Under the pieces are notes generated by a model. It worked only from the letters and a program-made list of their open reading frames with translations, was not told where the DNA came from and ran no database searches. The translations under genes were made by a program, and so were the position numbers. DNA of 64,000 nucleotides from Sunxiuqinia sp963974515 (GTDB lineage Bacteria > Bacteroidota > Bacteroidia > Bacteroidales > Prolixibacteraceae). The stretch is taken from positions 71,739 through 135,738 of the forward strand of contig NZ_CAXBDD010000004.1 of NCBI RefSeq assembly GCF_963974515.1, written 5' to 3'. Shown here piece after piece: positions 26,356 to 36,136 of the stretch. Each line of letters begins with the position of its first letter. The first letter of the stretch is position 1.

Positions 26356-27524
26356 AGATCCTAATGATTATCCTTTCCAGTTTGATATCGACTGCAACCC
26401 TTGGCCAACAAAGGGTGAACGATTTTCTAAAACTAGTGGAACAGAACAATAAAGAACTGCTTGCTGCCCGAAAATTATCGGAAGCGGAAAAATCCGGCTT
26501 TCAAACCGGGCTCACACCTGACAATCCGACCATCGAGTATGGTCATTTCCCTGGAAACAACCATGTCATTGGCACCAAAACGACCTATGGAATCAGCCAG
26601 TCGTTTGATTTTCCAACGGTGTATTCGGCAAAGAAAAAACTGGCTGCCGGCCAAAGTAAACTCAGCGAACTGGAATTTCAGCTTTTCAGGCAAGACAAGC
26701 TACTGGAAGCGAAGCTAAAGTTCTACGACTACGCTTTTCTTCTTAAAAAGAAAGCAGAATACCAACGGCGAATGGAGCATTCCACTAAGCTTTACCAATC
26801 ATATCAAACCAACTTCGACCAGGGAAATACTTCTGTTCTTGACCTGAACAAAGCAAGGCTCCAGAATTTGAAAATCAAAAGCGCCTACCAACTTGTGTTA
26901 CAAGAACTCGAAAGCGTGCATCAAGAACTGGAATTGCTGGCAGGTGGCACGCTGAATCAGGCAAACGCCATTCAACTGTCCGGCGAGGAGCTACCGCCAC
27001 TTGTAGCGATTTTGGAAGAAGTTCAGGCCAACCAGCCCGAGCTTATCTATTTGACTCAAGCGCAAAAAGTTGCCGAAATGGATGTCAAACTTAGCAAGCA
27101 AGACTGGCTGCCCAATCTGGAGCTCACCTACGAAGGAGAAAAAGTTCCCGAAGGCACCTACCGCGGGGTTCGGGCCGGAATTGCCATCCCCTTGTGGAAA
27201 GAAAAGAACACGGTACGCCATGCTCAAGCCCGCGCGTGGTTTGAAGAAAGTCGCTACCAGGCGCGAATCAGTTCGATTTTAAATGAAACAACCAAACACT
27301 ACCAGCAAGCCGCAGCCTACGACAGTATTCGGCGTGAATATGAAACAACTCTGGAAGAGGCGGCCAACAATATTTTTTTGGACAAGGCTTTGAACCTGGG
27401 GCAAATTTCTGTGATCGAGTATTTCAACGAGTTGACCTTCTATTATGAAGCCATGGATGCCTATCTGGAGATTGAAAAGAACTATTACCAGACCTTGGCG
27501 AAACTCCAGGCATTCCGGCTATAA
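26352..27524 (+). CDS. TolC-family outer-membrane efflux channel
   Basis: This 390-residue protein has a signal peptide (LMIILSSLISTATLGQ) followed by the two alpha-helical/beta hairpin repeats of the outer-membrane efflux family. Helical segments with the usual pattern include EQNNKELLAARKLSEAEK, LKFYDYAFLLKKKAEYQ and the second repeat around QPELIYLTQAQKVAEMDVKLS. The family's PNLELTYEGE and AGIAIPLW segments are also present. It is somewhat short but within range. Its ATG overlaps the stop codon of the pump gene (ATGA type), so it is translationally coupled. It completes a tripartite metal efflux system. Confidence 0.88.
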   Translation: MKILMIILSSLISTATLGQQRVNDFLKLVEQNNKELLAARKLSEAEKSGFQTGLTPDNPTIEYGHFPGNNHVIGTKTTYGISQSFDFPTVYSAKKKLAAGQSKLSELEFQLFRQDKLLEAKLKFYDYAFLLKKKAEYQRRMEHSTKLYQSYQTNFDQGNTSVLDLNKARLQNLKIKSAYQLVLQELESVHQELELLAGGTLNQANAIQLSGEELPPLVAILEEVQANQPELIYLTQAQKVAEMDVKLSKQDWLPNLELTYEGEKVPEGTYRGVRAGIAIPLWKEKNTVRHAQARAWFEESRYQARISSILNETTKHYQQAAAYDSIRREYETTLEEAANNIFLDKALNLGQISVIEYFNELTFYYEAMDAYLEIEKNYYQTLAKLQAFRL

Positions 27525-27651
27525 CAGCTGATCACCAACAAACTTTTTGGTCAAACTTGATTTATGTTAGTCGCTAATTAAAATAATCTTTCTATTTTGG
27601 CTCCCTGATTTTGGAATCGAATTGGGATAAGGAAAGAAAAAGGAGAAGGAT

Positions 27652-30600
27652 ATGTGGGAGAATGCCCAACACACAAACGGACAGGCAGATTTAGATGAGA
27701 CAATAGACCAACTAAGGCAACAACTCGAACTTGAAAGAAAAAAAAATGTGGAGCTGACAAGGCAACTCATTCTTTTGGAACAAGGAAAACGAGACTCATC
27801 GCGGGAGAATCTATTGAAGCCAAATCATTGGAGTGAACTCGAAATGCCAAAAGAGAGTAACCAACCGATCATGCTTTGGGAAGAAGATTTCTCACCAGCA
27901 TTTAAGTTTATTTCGGCCTTAAATCGGAGAGGAATTACTGATCTGCGGGACTATTTCCGGTCAAGGCCGGATGAGATGGAAAATTTGCTTCGAAAAATTT
28001 CAGTTACTCCCTTAAATCATGTCAGCCAAACCCTTGCTGATTCACGGAAAGCACAAAATCTGCTTGAACTTCTTCATCCAAACACCTTCGAACAGATCAT
28101 TGATTTCTTTTATGCCATCCAGAAAAAGCAATATTACCTGAACTCGAAAACTTCCTTTCAAACGAAGCATGGGAAAACAGCATTTTTTTCAGCACAACTA
28201 ACGGTAATTAGTGGCTTCGAGCACGACTACAGCCGGGTAATTGTTGCCGTAACAAATATCACTGAAACCCGGCAGACCGAACTCAAGTTACAGGAAACCA
28301 ACCGCCAGCTAACCAATTTAATTGGCAACTTGAACGGGATGGTTTATCGATGCCTCTACGACCAAAACTGGACGATGCTTTTCGTGAGTAATCCTGTCGT
28401 CGAATTGACGGGCTACCTCTCACAGGAAATTCTTTACAATAATAAGATATCCTATGCACAACTCGTGCACCCCTGCGATTTGGTTCGGGTTTCCAAAACC
28501 ATTCAAACGGCAGTGGAGTCAGATCAACGGTTCACCGTCGAATACCGGATCAGAACTAAATCCGGCGAAGAAAAATGGGTTTGGGAGCAAGGAATCGGCC
28601 TGAAAAATAGGGAGGGAAAACTTGAGATCCTCGAAGGGTGTATATTGGATATTACCGACCGAAAAAATGCTGAAGCGGCAAGAGTGGAAATTGAAGAAAA
28701 ATTTAAGAAATCATTTCAATTCAGCTCTTCCTTGATCCTGATTTCTACCGCTGACGAACATTCCAGAATACTGGAAGCCAACGAACGGTTTGAACAAGTT
28801 ACCGGATGGAAAAAGAAAGAGTATTTGAACATGTCAACGCTAGATATAGGAATCTGGGCTGATTTGAAAGACCGGGAAGAATATATCCATTTGCTCAAAA
28901 CCGAAGGAGCCGTCAAAAACAAAGAATACGATTTTCGCCTAAAATCTGGCGAAGTTCGCAACGGGCTTGTGTCCGGTCAGCTGATGCATTTAAAACAAGG
29001 AACTGTAGTACTGGGAATAATTACCGATATTACCGAACAAAAGAATGCCCGGATCAAGTTGGACAATGAGCGTTTACACTTGCGAACCGTTATCGAAACC
29101 ATTCCTGATTTAATCTGGTTAAAAGACCTTGACGGCAATTACTTGAACTGCAATCCCCGTTTTGAACAGTTCTTTGGTGCCAAAGAAGCCGAAATTATTG
29201 GGAAAACCGATTATGATTTTGTGGGTAAGGAACTGGCTGATTCTTTTCGAAAAAATGACTTGGCAGCCATGCACGCTAATCAACCAACTACTAACCTGGA
29301 GTGGGTTACCTTTGCAAGCGATGGGCACCGGGCATTTTTGGAAACCGTTAAAACACCCATGCGCGACGCAAATGGCAAGCTGATTGGCGTGTTGGGCATT
29401 GCTCGTGACATCACTAAAACCAAGCAGCAAGAGGAAGACCTGCGACTGAGTAAAAACTGGTACAAAGCCATTTTTAACAACACCGGAACAGCCACGTGCA
29501 TTATTAACAAGGACTCCGAGATTATTTTGATGAACGATATGTTCATGCAATTGACAGGGTACACCGAAACGGATCTGGCAAACAAAGTAAAGTGGATTGA
29601 ATTTATAGCACCTGAAGATTTGAAACGCATGCAGCAATTTCATCAGGACCGTCGTGAAACCGGGAAAAACCCACCCAAACAATATGAATTCAAGCTGATT
29701 AGCAAGCACGGCAACCAGCACCAGATTTTGCTCAACGTCGACCTGATTCCCGGAACAAGCATGTCGGTGGCATCCTTGCTTGACATCAGCATCCGTGTGA
29801 AAGCCTTAAATGAACTGAAGCAAAGCCAGGAAAAATACCAGAATTTAGTCGAGAATATCAACGATGTCATTTATGAGCTCGATGGCAATTGGAGGATCAC
29901 TTACATCAGCCCTTCGGTGCAAGCAGTCACCGGATTCAAACCGGAAAGCTACCTGGGAAAATATTTCATGGAAGTTGTTGTTCCTGAAGATCAAGCCAGC
30001 ATACAGGAAATTCATATAAAGTTTCTTGAAACTAAAACAATTGGTCCTTTTACCTTCCGCATTCAAACGAAAGACAAGCAATTGGTTTGGATCCGGATCT
30101 CCGCACGACCTGTTTTCGAAGGCGGTCAATTCATCGGCTCACGGGGAGTAGCCATGAATGTGACGAAACAAAAAGCCATCGAGGCCGAACTGATTCAAGC
30201 CAAGGAAGAAGCAGAACAAGCCAACCATCTGAAATCGGCCTTTTTGGCTACCATGTCGCACGAGCTGCGCACGCCGTTGAACGCTATTATCGGATTTAGC
30301 CAACTGATGGATCACACGGTTCCCCAGAAAGACATGATCGAAATGGGCCAGATCATTTTCAACAGTGGAAACCACCTGCTATCCATTATCGAATCCATTC
30401 TTAACCTGACCATGCTTCAGTCGCGTCGGGTCAAACGGCGAACGGAAACGTTCTTCCTGAGTGATTTGCAAAAAACCTTGCAGTTTTACCTTGAAAGTGA
30501 GCTGAGCAAGCACAAAAAGCCTCAACTAACCAGCCAGTTTCAGCTCCTGGAGGACAGCCAGAAAATTGAACTGACCACCGATAAAACGAGGCTTACCCAA

Positions 30601-30930
30601 CTGCTGACCAACCTCATTGGTAACGCCGTTAAATACTCCGAGAAGGGAGTGATCCGGTACACCTACAAAGTGGAAGATCAAGACATTGTTTTTTGTGTCG
30701 AAGATGAAGGAATTGGTATTCCTCCTGATAAACTGGACATCATTTTTGACCGCTTCCGACAGGTTGACGATACCAGCACCCGACGACACGGCGGTGTGGG
30801 CCTCGGACTGGCGATCTGCAAAGAGATTGCCGAATTGTTGAAGGGCGACATCTGGGTGGAATCAAAACATAGACAAGGCTCATCGTTCTACTTCCGACTT
30901 CCAGGGGTGGTGAAAAAGATTGGTCATTAG
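27652..30930 (+). CDS. Soluble multi-PAS sensor histidine kinase
   Basis: This 1092-residue protein has no membrane helix. It begins with a coiled coil (about residues 17-45), then a diverged PAS-like region, then five clear PAS domains at about 220-340, 345-465, 475-595, 600-720 and 725-850. The HisKA segment FLATMSHELRTPLNAIIGF holds the phosphorylated His870, and the ATPase part has the N box (LTNLIGNAVKYSEKG), G1 (EDEGIGIP) and G2 (GVGLGLAI). No receiver domain or response regulator is adjacent, so it is an orphan. The start has a Shine-Dalgarno-like AAGGAG six bases before ATG, uncommon in Bacteroidota. It follows the efflux operon on the same strand by 127 bases; a link is possible but not shown. 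Confidence 0.9.
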   Translation: MWENAQHTNGQADLDETIDQLRQQLELERKKNVELTRQLILLEQGKRDSSRENLLKPNHWSELEMPKESNQPIMLWEEDFSPAFKFISALNRRGITDLRDYFRSRPDEMENLLRKISVTPLNHVSQTLADSRKAQNLLELLHPNTFEQIIDFFYAIQKKQYYLNSKTSFQTKHGKTAFFSAQLTVISGFEHDYSRVIVAVTNITETRQTELKLQETNRQLTNLIGNLNGMVYRCLYDQNWTMLFVSNPVVELTGYLSQEILYNNKISYAQLVHPCDLVRVSKTIQTAVESDQRFTVEYRIRTKSGEEKWVWEQGIGLKNREGKLEILEGCILDITDRKNAEAARVEIEEKFKKSFQFSSSLILISTADEHSRILEANERFEQVTGWKKKEYLNMSTLDIGIWADLKDREEYIHLLKTEGAVKNKEYDFRLKSGEVRNGLVSGQLMHLKQGTVVLGIITDITEQKNARIKLDNERLHLRTVIETIPDLIWLKDLDGNYLNCNPRFEQFFGAKEAEIIGKTDYDFVGKELADSFRKNDLAAMHANQPTTNLEWVTFASDGHRAFLETVKTPMRDANGKLIGVLGIARDITKTKQQEEDLRLSKNWYKAIFNNTGTATCIINKDSEIILMNDMFMQLTGYTETDLANKVKWIEFIAPEDLKRMQQFHQDRRETGKNPPKQYEFKLISKHGNQHQILLNVDLIPGTSMSVASLLDISIRVKALNELKQSQEKYQNLVENINDVIYELDGNWRITYISPSVQAVTGFKPESYLGKYFMEVVVPEDQASIQEIHIKFLETKTIGPFTFRIQTKDKQLVWIRISARPVFEGGQFIGSRGVAMNVTKQKAIEAELIQAKEEAEQANHLKSAFLATMSHELRTPLNAIIGFSQLMDHTVPQKDMIEMGQIIFNSGNHLLSIIESILNLTMLQSRRVKRRTETFFLSDLQKTLQFYLESELSKHKKPQLTSQFQLLEDSQKIELTTDKTRLTQLLTNLIGNAVKYSEKGVIRYTYKVEDQDIVFCVEDEGIGIPPDKLDIIFDRFRQVDDTSTRRHGGVGLGLAICKEIAELLKGDIWVESKHRQGSSFYFRLPGVVKKIGH

Positions 30931-31154
30931 TCCTTCGTTAATCCTACAGCCATAGCGGTTCTTCTGAAAGACTAAAATTCATAAAATCCACGATAGGCAC
31001 ATAGAACCAGAAAAAGTTGGTTAATAATTGGTGATTGGATATTTGATCATTCGTTGTGATGACTGGAACTGACCTTTTGCGGCTTTTTAGGGGAATGCCT
31101 GATCCGCCAGTGGGTGGACAGACTCAAAACCCGGAACTCAAATCACATAGCCGA

Positions 31155-32228
31155 TCAAAACTCCAGCGTGAGCTGAACCGCTTCCTGATGTGGTTCATCA
31201 AAGTTGGAAATCGTGAGCCCCAGTAAACGGACACCTTTAACAAAAGGATCCTCATTCTTGAGCAACTGCATGGCAGTTTGGTGCAACACAACCTCTGAGT
31301 CAAGCTTACCAATCAGGGTTTTGCTGCGGGTGATTTGCTCAAAATCGGAAAACTTAATTTTCAGCGTCAAGGTGCGGCCGTACTTTTGGGCCCGCTCCAA
31401 GCGCCGCCAAAGCTCCTGCTCAATTTTTAGCATTTGCTCGGTCAAATCGCGCAGCAAATAATAGTCGGTTCCAAAGGTGCGCTCAGCGCCCAGCGACTTG
31501 CGTTCGCGCGAGGAAATCACCGGGCGGTCATCAATGCCCCTAACGATGTTGAAATAGTACAGGCCTGACTTGCCGAACTGCCTGATCAATTCCTGCTGGC
31601 CGAGCAGTTTGAGGTCGGCCCCAAAGTAGATGCCTTGCCGATTCAGCTTTTCAGCCGTCACCTTACCAATGCCAAAGAATTTACGCACCTCCAGTTTATC
31701 AATAAACGTTTCGGCCTCAGCCGGTGTAATTACAAACAAGCCATCCGGCTTTTTCTCGTCCGAAGCAATCTTAGCCAGAAATTTGCAATAAGAAACCCCG
31801 GCCGATGCCGTGAGCCCGGTTTCGGCCTTAATACGCTGCTTGATTTCGCGGGCTATCAGCGTAGCCGAAGGTTTGCCCTTTTTAACGAAAGTCACATCCA
31901 AAAAAGCTTCATCGAGCGAAAGCGGCTCCACCCGATCAGTGTACTCGAAAAATATCTCCCGGATCTGTTGGCTCACTGCCTTGTACTTTTCGAAGTTGCC
32001 CCGCACAAAAATCAGATCGGGACACCGGCGCCTGGCTACCACCGACGGCATCGCCGACTTCACCCCAAACCGACGTGCCTCATAGCTGGCAGCAGCTACC
32101 ACACCCCGGTTCGAGTCGCCACCAACCACCACCGGCTTACCACGCAAGTCAGGGTTGTCGCGCTGCTCAACCGATGCGTAGAACGCGTCCATATCTACGT
32201 GAATGATTTTGCGTGCGGGTGCCTCCAT
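31155..32228 (-). CDS. dinB: DNA polymerase IV
   Basis: This 357-residue Y-family translesion polymerase has the usual catalytic segments: IIHVDMDAFYASVEQRDNP at the N terminus, YEARRFGVKSAMPS, and SLDEAFLDV with the acidic pair. The little-finger domain follows with SLGAERTFGTDYY and LRDLTEQM. It ends with QLTLEF, which fits the beta-clamp binding motif. Length is normal. It stands alone, with a promoter box 30 bases upstream. No LexA-type palindrome was recognised before it. Confidence 0.95.
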   Translation of the reverse strand: MEAPARKIIHVDMDAFYASVEQRDNPDLRGKPVVVGGDSNRGVVAAASYEARRFGVKSAMPSVVARRRCPDLIFVRGNFEKYKAVSQQIREIFFEYTDRVEPLSLDEAFLDVTFVKKGKPSATLIAREIKQRIKAETGLTASAGVSYCKFLAKIASDEKKPDGLFVITPAEAETFIDKLEVRKFFGIGKVTAEKLNRQGIYFGADLKLLGQQELIRQFGKSGLYYFNIVRGIDDRPVISSRERKSLGAERTFGTDYYLLRDLTEQMLKIEQELWRRLERAQKYGRTLTLKIKFSDFEQITRSKTLIGKLDSEVVLHQTAMQLLKNEDPFVKGVRLLGLTISNFDEPHQEAVQLTLEF

Positions 32229-32257
32229 TTTCTAATTCTTTGATCCCAAGAACCAGT

Positions 32258-32265
32258 CAAAAGTA
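32258..32265 (-). promoter_or_regulatory. Candidate -7 box of dinB
   Basis: The minus strand reads TACTTTTG, an exact TAnnTTTG match, 29 bases before the dinB ATG. No convincing -33 TTG lies at 19-21 bases. Confidence 0.5.
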
Positions 32266-32301
32266 GGAAAAATTACAGATCCTAACTTTTTCGACGTTCA
32301 A

Positions 32302-32322
32302 GATCTCAAAAATTTCGAGATC
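32302..32322. repeat. Inverted repeat between the VOC gene and dinB
   Basis: GATCTC and GAGATC flank a 9-base AT-rich loop. It lies downstream of the VOC stop codon and may end that transcript, but the following tract is not a clean T run. Confidence 0.35.
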
Positions 32323-32369
32323 CTGGTCTTTCAAACGGATCTATAGGAAGTCGCTATTCCGCTGTTGAG

Positions 32370-33425
32370 TTAGTCTTTAACCCGGCTAAAAGCCAATGTT
32401 CTCACCATCCAGTCGGGCAGTGATTTTTTCGGGTCTCTTCCCTTGAGATTCATGAACCAGCCAAACTTTTCTATAATTGGAAGTTTATGCGTCTCCACAA
32501 ACTCAATGGGTGTACCATCCGGATCGGAAATGTAGGAGAAATGCCCGGCAGCAGTACCCATATCAAAACTATCGGCGCTGTTTACGGTAAAGGGAAAGCC
32601 TTTTTGTTCGCATTCGTCTTTTAACAAATCCATGCCAACAATGTCGAAGCACAGGTGGATGTATCCGAGTTCGCCCCAGATGCGATCCTGGTAAATCTTC
32701 TTGGGGTGCCTGTCAATTGGCTGGATTAGTTCAATTTGTGTTGGCCCCAACAACTTGCTAAACGGGCCAGTTCGAGGCTTGTGCTTCAATAAAACACGCC
32801 GGTATTTTTGTTCTCCGCCTGGCAGGCCCTCCAGATCAACAAACTGGCCGACGTCATCAAAAACCACTTGGTCATAACGAAGAATATCAACATAAACTTT
32901 TTTGGCTTCTTCCATATCCGACACGCCAATCACCACACCGGCCACACCGCCGGTAACGGACTTTTGCTTCCAATAGTGATTTTCTTCTTCGACCACCTCA
33001 AAAATGTTATTATAAGGATCGCGGAGGTAATAGTGCCAATGATCTTGCGGGTCACGAGTCAATTTGCCCAAAATATCCAATCCTTTAGCCTGGTGTTCTT
33101 CAAACGCTTTCTGAACATTCCGGCACTTCATTTTACAGATGAATATACCCGTGTCGCCCAACTGAACGTCAAAAACAGGGGGTTTTGGTGCGATGTTGGT
33201 GTGCTGCCAGATTTCAAATCCACCGCCACCTTCCATGTTCATGGCCAAGGCAGCATAGCGGTCACATTGCTGTCCATTGGTGTAGGGCAGCATGAGTTTA
33301 GCCGTCGCGGTATCTTCAAACACGTTGATGTCCATTCCAAATACGTCCCGATACCATCTCCACGCCTCTTGCGCGTTTTTCACTCCAATTCCGACTTGTT
33401 GAATGCCACAAATATTCTTTTCCAT
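32370..33425 (-). CDS. Two-domain VOC (glyoxalase/dioxygenase fold) protein
   Basis: With the start at the ATG at 33425 this is a 351-residue protein; a longer frame to 33542 would run into the SDR gene upstream. Two vicinal-oxygen-chelate modules are visible. The first opens IQQVGIGVKNAQEAWRWYRDVFGMD and ends HYYLRDPYNNIFEVVEE. The second opens GGVAGVVIGVSDMEEAKKVYVDIL and ends YISDPDGTPIEFVETHK. Metal-ligand candidates are the His and Glu residues at these positions. The family covers dioxygenases, isomerases and lyases, so the reaction is not known. It is the last gene of the eight-gene minus-strand lipid-type block, 31 bases after the SDR gene. Confidence 0.8.
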   Translation of the reverse strand: MEKNICGIQQVGIGVKNAQEAWRWYRDVFGMDINVFEDTATAKLMLPYTNGQQCDRYAALAMNMEGGGGFEIWQHTNIAPKPPVFDVQLGDTGIFICKMKCRNVQKAFEEHQAKGLDILGKLTRDPQDHWHYYLRDPYNNIFEVVEEENHYWKQKSVTGGVAGVVIGVSDMEEAKKVYVDILRYDQVVFDDVGQFVDLEGLPGGEQKYRRVLLKHKPRTGPFSKLLGPTQIELIQPIDRHPKKIYQDRIWGELGYIHLCFDIVGMDLLKDECEQKGFPFTVNSADSFDMGTAAGHFSYISDPDGTPIEFVETHKLPIIEKFGWFMNLKGRDPKKSLPDWMVRTLAFSRVKD

Positions 33426-33456
33426 ATCATCTTCTATTTTCGTGAAGCTTTTTATG

Positions 33457-34251
33457 CTAGTTCTTGATTTTTGTAATGAGTCGATGAAACAAAGCCGGCA
33501 AAAAACGTCGGATGTACACCATAGCAATTTCCTTTTTTCCAACCAACAGCTCCTTTCTGTCGTGCTTTATCGCACGTACAATCTGCTCAGCACATCGATC
33601 GGCAGGCAATCCATTGGCCTGCCCGTCATCCATTTTATTGTATGACTGCCCATCTTTTGTCAGCGCATTTCGGGAGATGTTGGTTTTAATACGCCCGGGA
33701 GAAACAATGGTAACCTGAATATGATCATGGACCAACTCTGCCCGCAATGCTTCGAAATAGCCCTGAACGGCATGCTTAGAAGCTGAATAAGCTGTCCTCA
33801 TGGGAACCCCAAATTTGCCGGTAACACTGCTCACCACCACCAGGTGCCCTGACTGCCTTTTCAGCATGTGTGGCAAGACCAATTTGGTGAGCGCCACCAC
33901 ACCAAAGAAATTGATCTCCATGATATCCCGGTCATTCCGAAGAGGCGTTTCCCGGGCCAGTGAGCGTTGGCTGCGTCCGGCATTATTGATCAAGATATCT
34001 ATCTGTCCAGCTTGTTCCAGTACAACGGAGACCAGCTCATCCAACTGCTCGATGGCGGTCAGGTCCATTGCCTGAACCCAGCATTTTGGAGTGAATTGCA
34101 GGCAGCGGATTTTTACTTCCTCGAGCTTCGCGGCGTTTCGCCCCGAAAGCACCAGAAATGCTCCCTCTCTGGCCATTGCATAAGCCACCGCTTCTCCTAT
34201 TCCGGATGATGCACCCGTGATCCAGACCACCTTTTCTTTAAGACACTTCAT
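33457..34251 (-). CDS. Short-chain dehydrogenase/reductase
   Basis: This 264-residue classical SDR has the NAD(P)-binding motif VWITGASSGIGEAVAYAMA, the NNAG structural motif (ILINNAGRSQRS), the catalytic VVVSSVTGKFG and YSASKHAVQGY (Tyr and Lys), and the SPGRIKTNISR segment. It resembles the DHRS7-like group that acts on lipid or retinoid-like substrates, and has a positively charged tail (YIRRFLPALFHRLITKIKN) that could touch the membrane. It lies 42 bases after the CDP-alcohol phosphatidyltransferase in the same direction, so a reductive step in lipid synthesis is plausible but unproven. Confidence 0.88.
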   Translation of the reverse strand: MKCLKEKVVWITGASSGIGEAVAYAMAREGAFLVLSGRNAAKLEEVKIRCLQFTPKCWVQAMDLTAIEQLDELVSVVLEQAGQIDILINNAGRSQRSLARETPLRNDRDIMEINFFGVVALTKLVLPHMLKRQSGHLVVVSSVTGKFGVPMRTAYSASKHAVQGYFEALRAELVHDHIQVTIVSPGRIKTNISRNALTKDGQSYNKMDDGQANGLPADRCAEQIVRAIKHDRKELLVGKKEIAMVYIRRFLPALFHRLITKIKN

Positions 34252-34293
34252 CGGTAAACACTAAGTTTAACAATTAGAAATTTTCACCTTAAG

Positions 34294-34881
34294 CTAGTTC
34301 TCTTCCTTCATCAACCAGTAAAGGCCTTTTACACCGATTCGGATATCGTCGAGCTTCAACAATACAAAAATCTTTTCGATGTAAGCAATCACTCCCCAGC
34401 CAATGGCCAGGTAATACATCCAGGGATAAAACCCGAAAACAAACAGCACGAAAAAAAAGATGCTTTGCACGTATCCGGCCGAAACCGCAGAGTAAAGGTG
34501 CAAGCCGGGTATTTTTCCAAAGCGGTAAAAAGCCACCAGATAACTCAAAACAAATACAGAAAGAAACAAATATAAGAACCACGCGTGAGGAGCAATATCT
34601 GTCCATTTAAAAATAAACAAGCCAAGCAGTGCCATGGCGTAAGTGAAAATATCGGCCAGGTTGTCGAGCGCTGCTCCAAAATTGGTTTGAAGCTTATAGA
34701 TCCGTGCAATATTTCCATCAAGCACATCGCTGACTAAACTGATACACAAAAGCACGACAAACCAGCTCTCGCGACCGGTAAGCGCCATAAACAGGATGAC
34801 TGGAAAAACAAGAAGCCGGTAAAGGCTGATCAGGTTGGGAACATTCAAGACATTTTCCCCATTGACTTGTATTTGTTTCAT
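34294..34881 (-). CDS. CDP-alcohol phosphatidyltransferase family protein
   Basis: This 195-residue integral membrane enzyme carries the family signature DG-x2-AR-x8-G-x3-D-x3-D, seen as DGNIAR, then GAALDNLAD. Several membrane helices follow. Such enzymes transfer a phosphoalcohol from a CDP-activated lipid or alcohol, as in phosphatidylglycerophosphate or phosphatidylinositol synthesis. The acceptor here is unknown. It is coded in the same block as a CdsA-like cytidylyltransferase (36822) and a dolichol/phytol-kinase-like protein (36137), enzymes that would supply the activated substrate. Confidence 0.88.
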   Translation of the reverse strand: MKQIQVNGENVLNVPNLISLYRLLVFPVILFMALTGRESWFVVLLCISLVSDVLDGNIARIYKLQTNFGAALDNLADIFTYAMALLGLFIFKWTDIAPHAWFLYLFLSVFVLSYLVAFYRFGKIPGLHLYSAVSAGYVQSIFFFVLFVFGFYPWMYYLAIGWGVIAYIEKIFVLLKLDDIRIGVKGLYWLMKEEN

Positions 34882-34959
34882 TTTGAGTTTTTAAGATTCT
34901 TGCAATGTATTTATTAAGGTGCTGGGGGATTGGAAACGCGCCTCGATCTGTCGATAAAG

Positions 34960-36069
34960 TTAAACTGCAAACCCCAGTTTTTGCTTCCCCTTTTTGTCAG
35001 ACAAGCTGACAATAAAATAGCGAAGCATGCTTTCGATTGCCTGTTCATCAACCTCATTATTGATCCCAGCCATCACCGAATCCAGATTCTTGGTGTCGAA
35101 GGTCAGGTTGGTTTCGGCATAACCAATGGTGAATGACATGCCTTTGGAAATGATTCGTTCAAAGGCATCCATCTCGGATTTGGCCAACCCTTTGACAGGA
35201 ACTATTTGAATGGGCAGAAGCGCATTGAGACTATCGGCAATCAGCCTGTTCTTGATTGAATTCTTTGCCACAAAATTCATAACTACCGGCACCTGTTCAG
35301 TTTCCACGGTTCGCACCAAAAAATTAACTGCGGTGTCAATGGGAATCAGATTTTGTGTTGAATCCGGATCAACGCCAACCCGTATTGTTTTATTAGGGTA
35401 GCGTTTAGCCAGGCTGTATACCCGTTTTGCAAAATCGAAAATTCCGTAATCTGTTTTGGTCACCCCCGTTTCACTGTGTCCGACAACTTGAGACAGGCGC
35501 AAGATGTAGCCGTTTAAACCGGCTTCATCCCGATATTTGTTTATGATGTTTTCAGCCAATCGTTTCGACTGTTCATAGTAATTTCTGAAACTTGATATTT
35601 CGGCATCCGGATAAAATTTTTCTTCAAACAGGCCGGTAAATTTTCCGCACGAATAGGCGGTACTGATAAAGAAAAATCGGGAGTCTTGTCCGGTATTTTT
35701 TAGAAATACCTGAATGGAATTCTCAAGTCCTTTGAGGTTGGTTTTAAAGATTTCAGTCTTCGATCGGGAGTCGTATTTCAAGCTGGCCGCAAAATGCAAA
35801 TAATCCACCTGCCCGTCAAAAATCTGAGTCAACTCATTGACAGGAATTGCAAGGTTTTCGTCATCCAAACCATAACCATATACCTTCAGATTCTTGGTAG
35901 CCACCCGTTCTCCGCCATTCATTTCCACAAGCATCGTATGCATCCTTTCTTCCGGCGAATGCTTGTTTGCTCTGACAAAGGCAATCACCTCATAATCGTT
36001 TAAAAGCAGTTGATTGATAAAATTAGCCGCAACATACCCATTTGCTCCATTAATAATTATTTTTCTCAT
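34960..36069 (-). CDS. Extended SDR, NAD-dependent epimerase/reductase-like protein
   Basis: This 369-residue protein opens with IIINGANGYVAANFINQLL, a GxxGxxA nucleotide-binding motif of extended SDRs. Further segments are VDYLHFAASLKYDSRSK, FFISTAYSCGK with the catalytic Ser, and YYEQSKRLAENI with Tyr and Lys of YxxxK. The early and middle parts resemble the NAD_binding_4 group, which includes fatty acyl-CoA reductases. The C-terminal part has no recognised domain. It is in the lipid-type block, between the kinase-like and phosphatidyltransferase genes with gaps of 67 and 78 bases. A reductase acting on an acyl or isoprenoid chain is a reasonable guess. Confidence 0.8.
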   Translation of the reverse strand: MRKIIINGANGYVAANFINQLLLNDYEVIAFVRANKHSPEERMHTMLVEMNGGERVATKNLKVYGYGLDDENLAIPVNELTQIFDGQVDYLHFAASLKYDSRSKTEIFKTNLKGLENSIQVFLKNTGQDSRFFFISTAYSCGKFTGLFEEKFYPDAEISSFRNYYEQSKRLAENIINKYRDEAGLNGYILRLSQVVGHSETGVTKTDYGIFDFAKRVYSLAKRYPNKTIRVGVDPDSTQNLIPIDTAVNFLVRTVETEQVPVVMNFVAKNSIKNRLIADSLNALLPIQIVPVKGLAKSEMDAFERIISKGMSFTIGYAETNLTFDTKNLDSVMAGINNEVDEQAIESMLRYFIVSLSDKKGKQKLGFAV

Positions 36070-36136
36070 GCTTCTTATTTTTATTCTTTTGTCTCCACGT
36101 GTCTTTAGGCTTAAATTTAGGCCATAAAATTGAATT

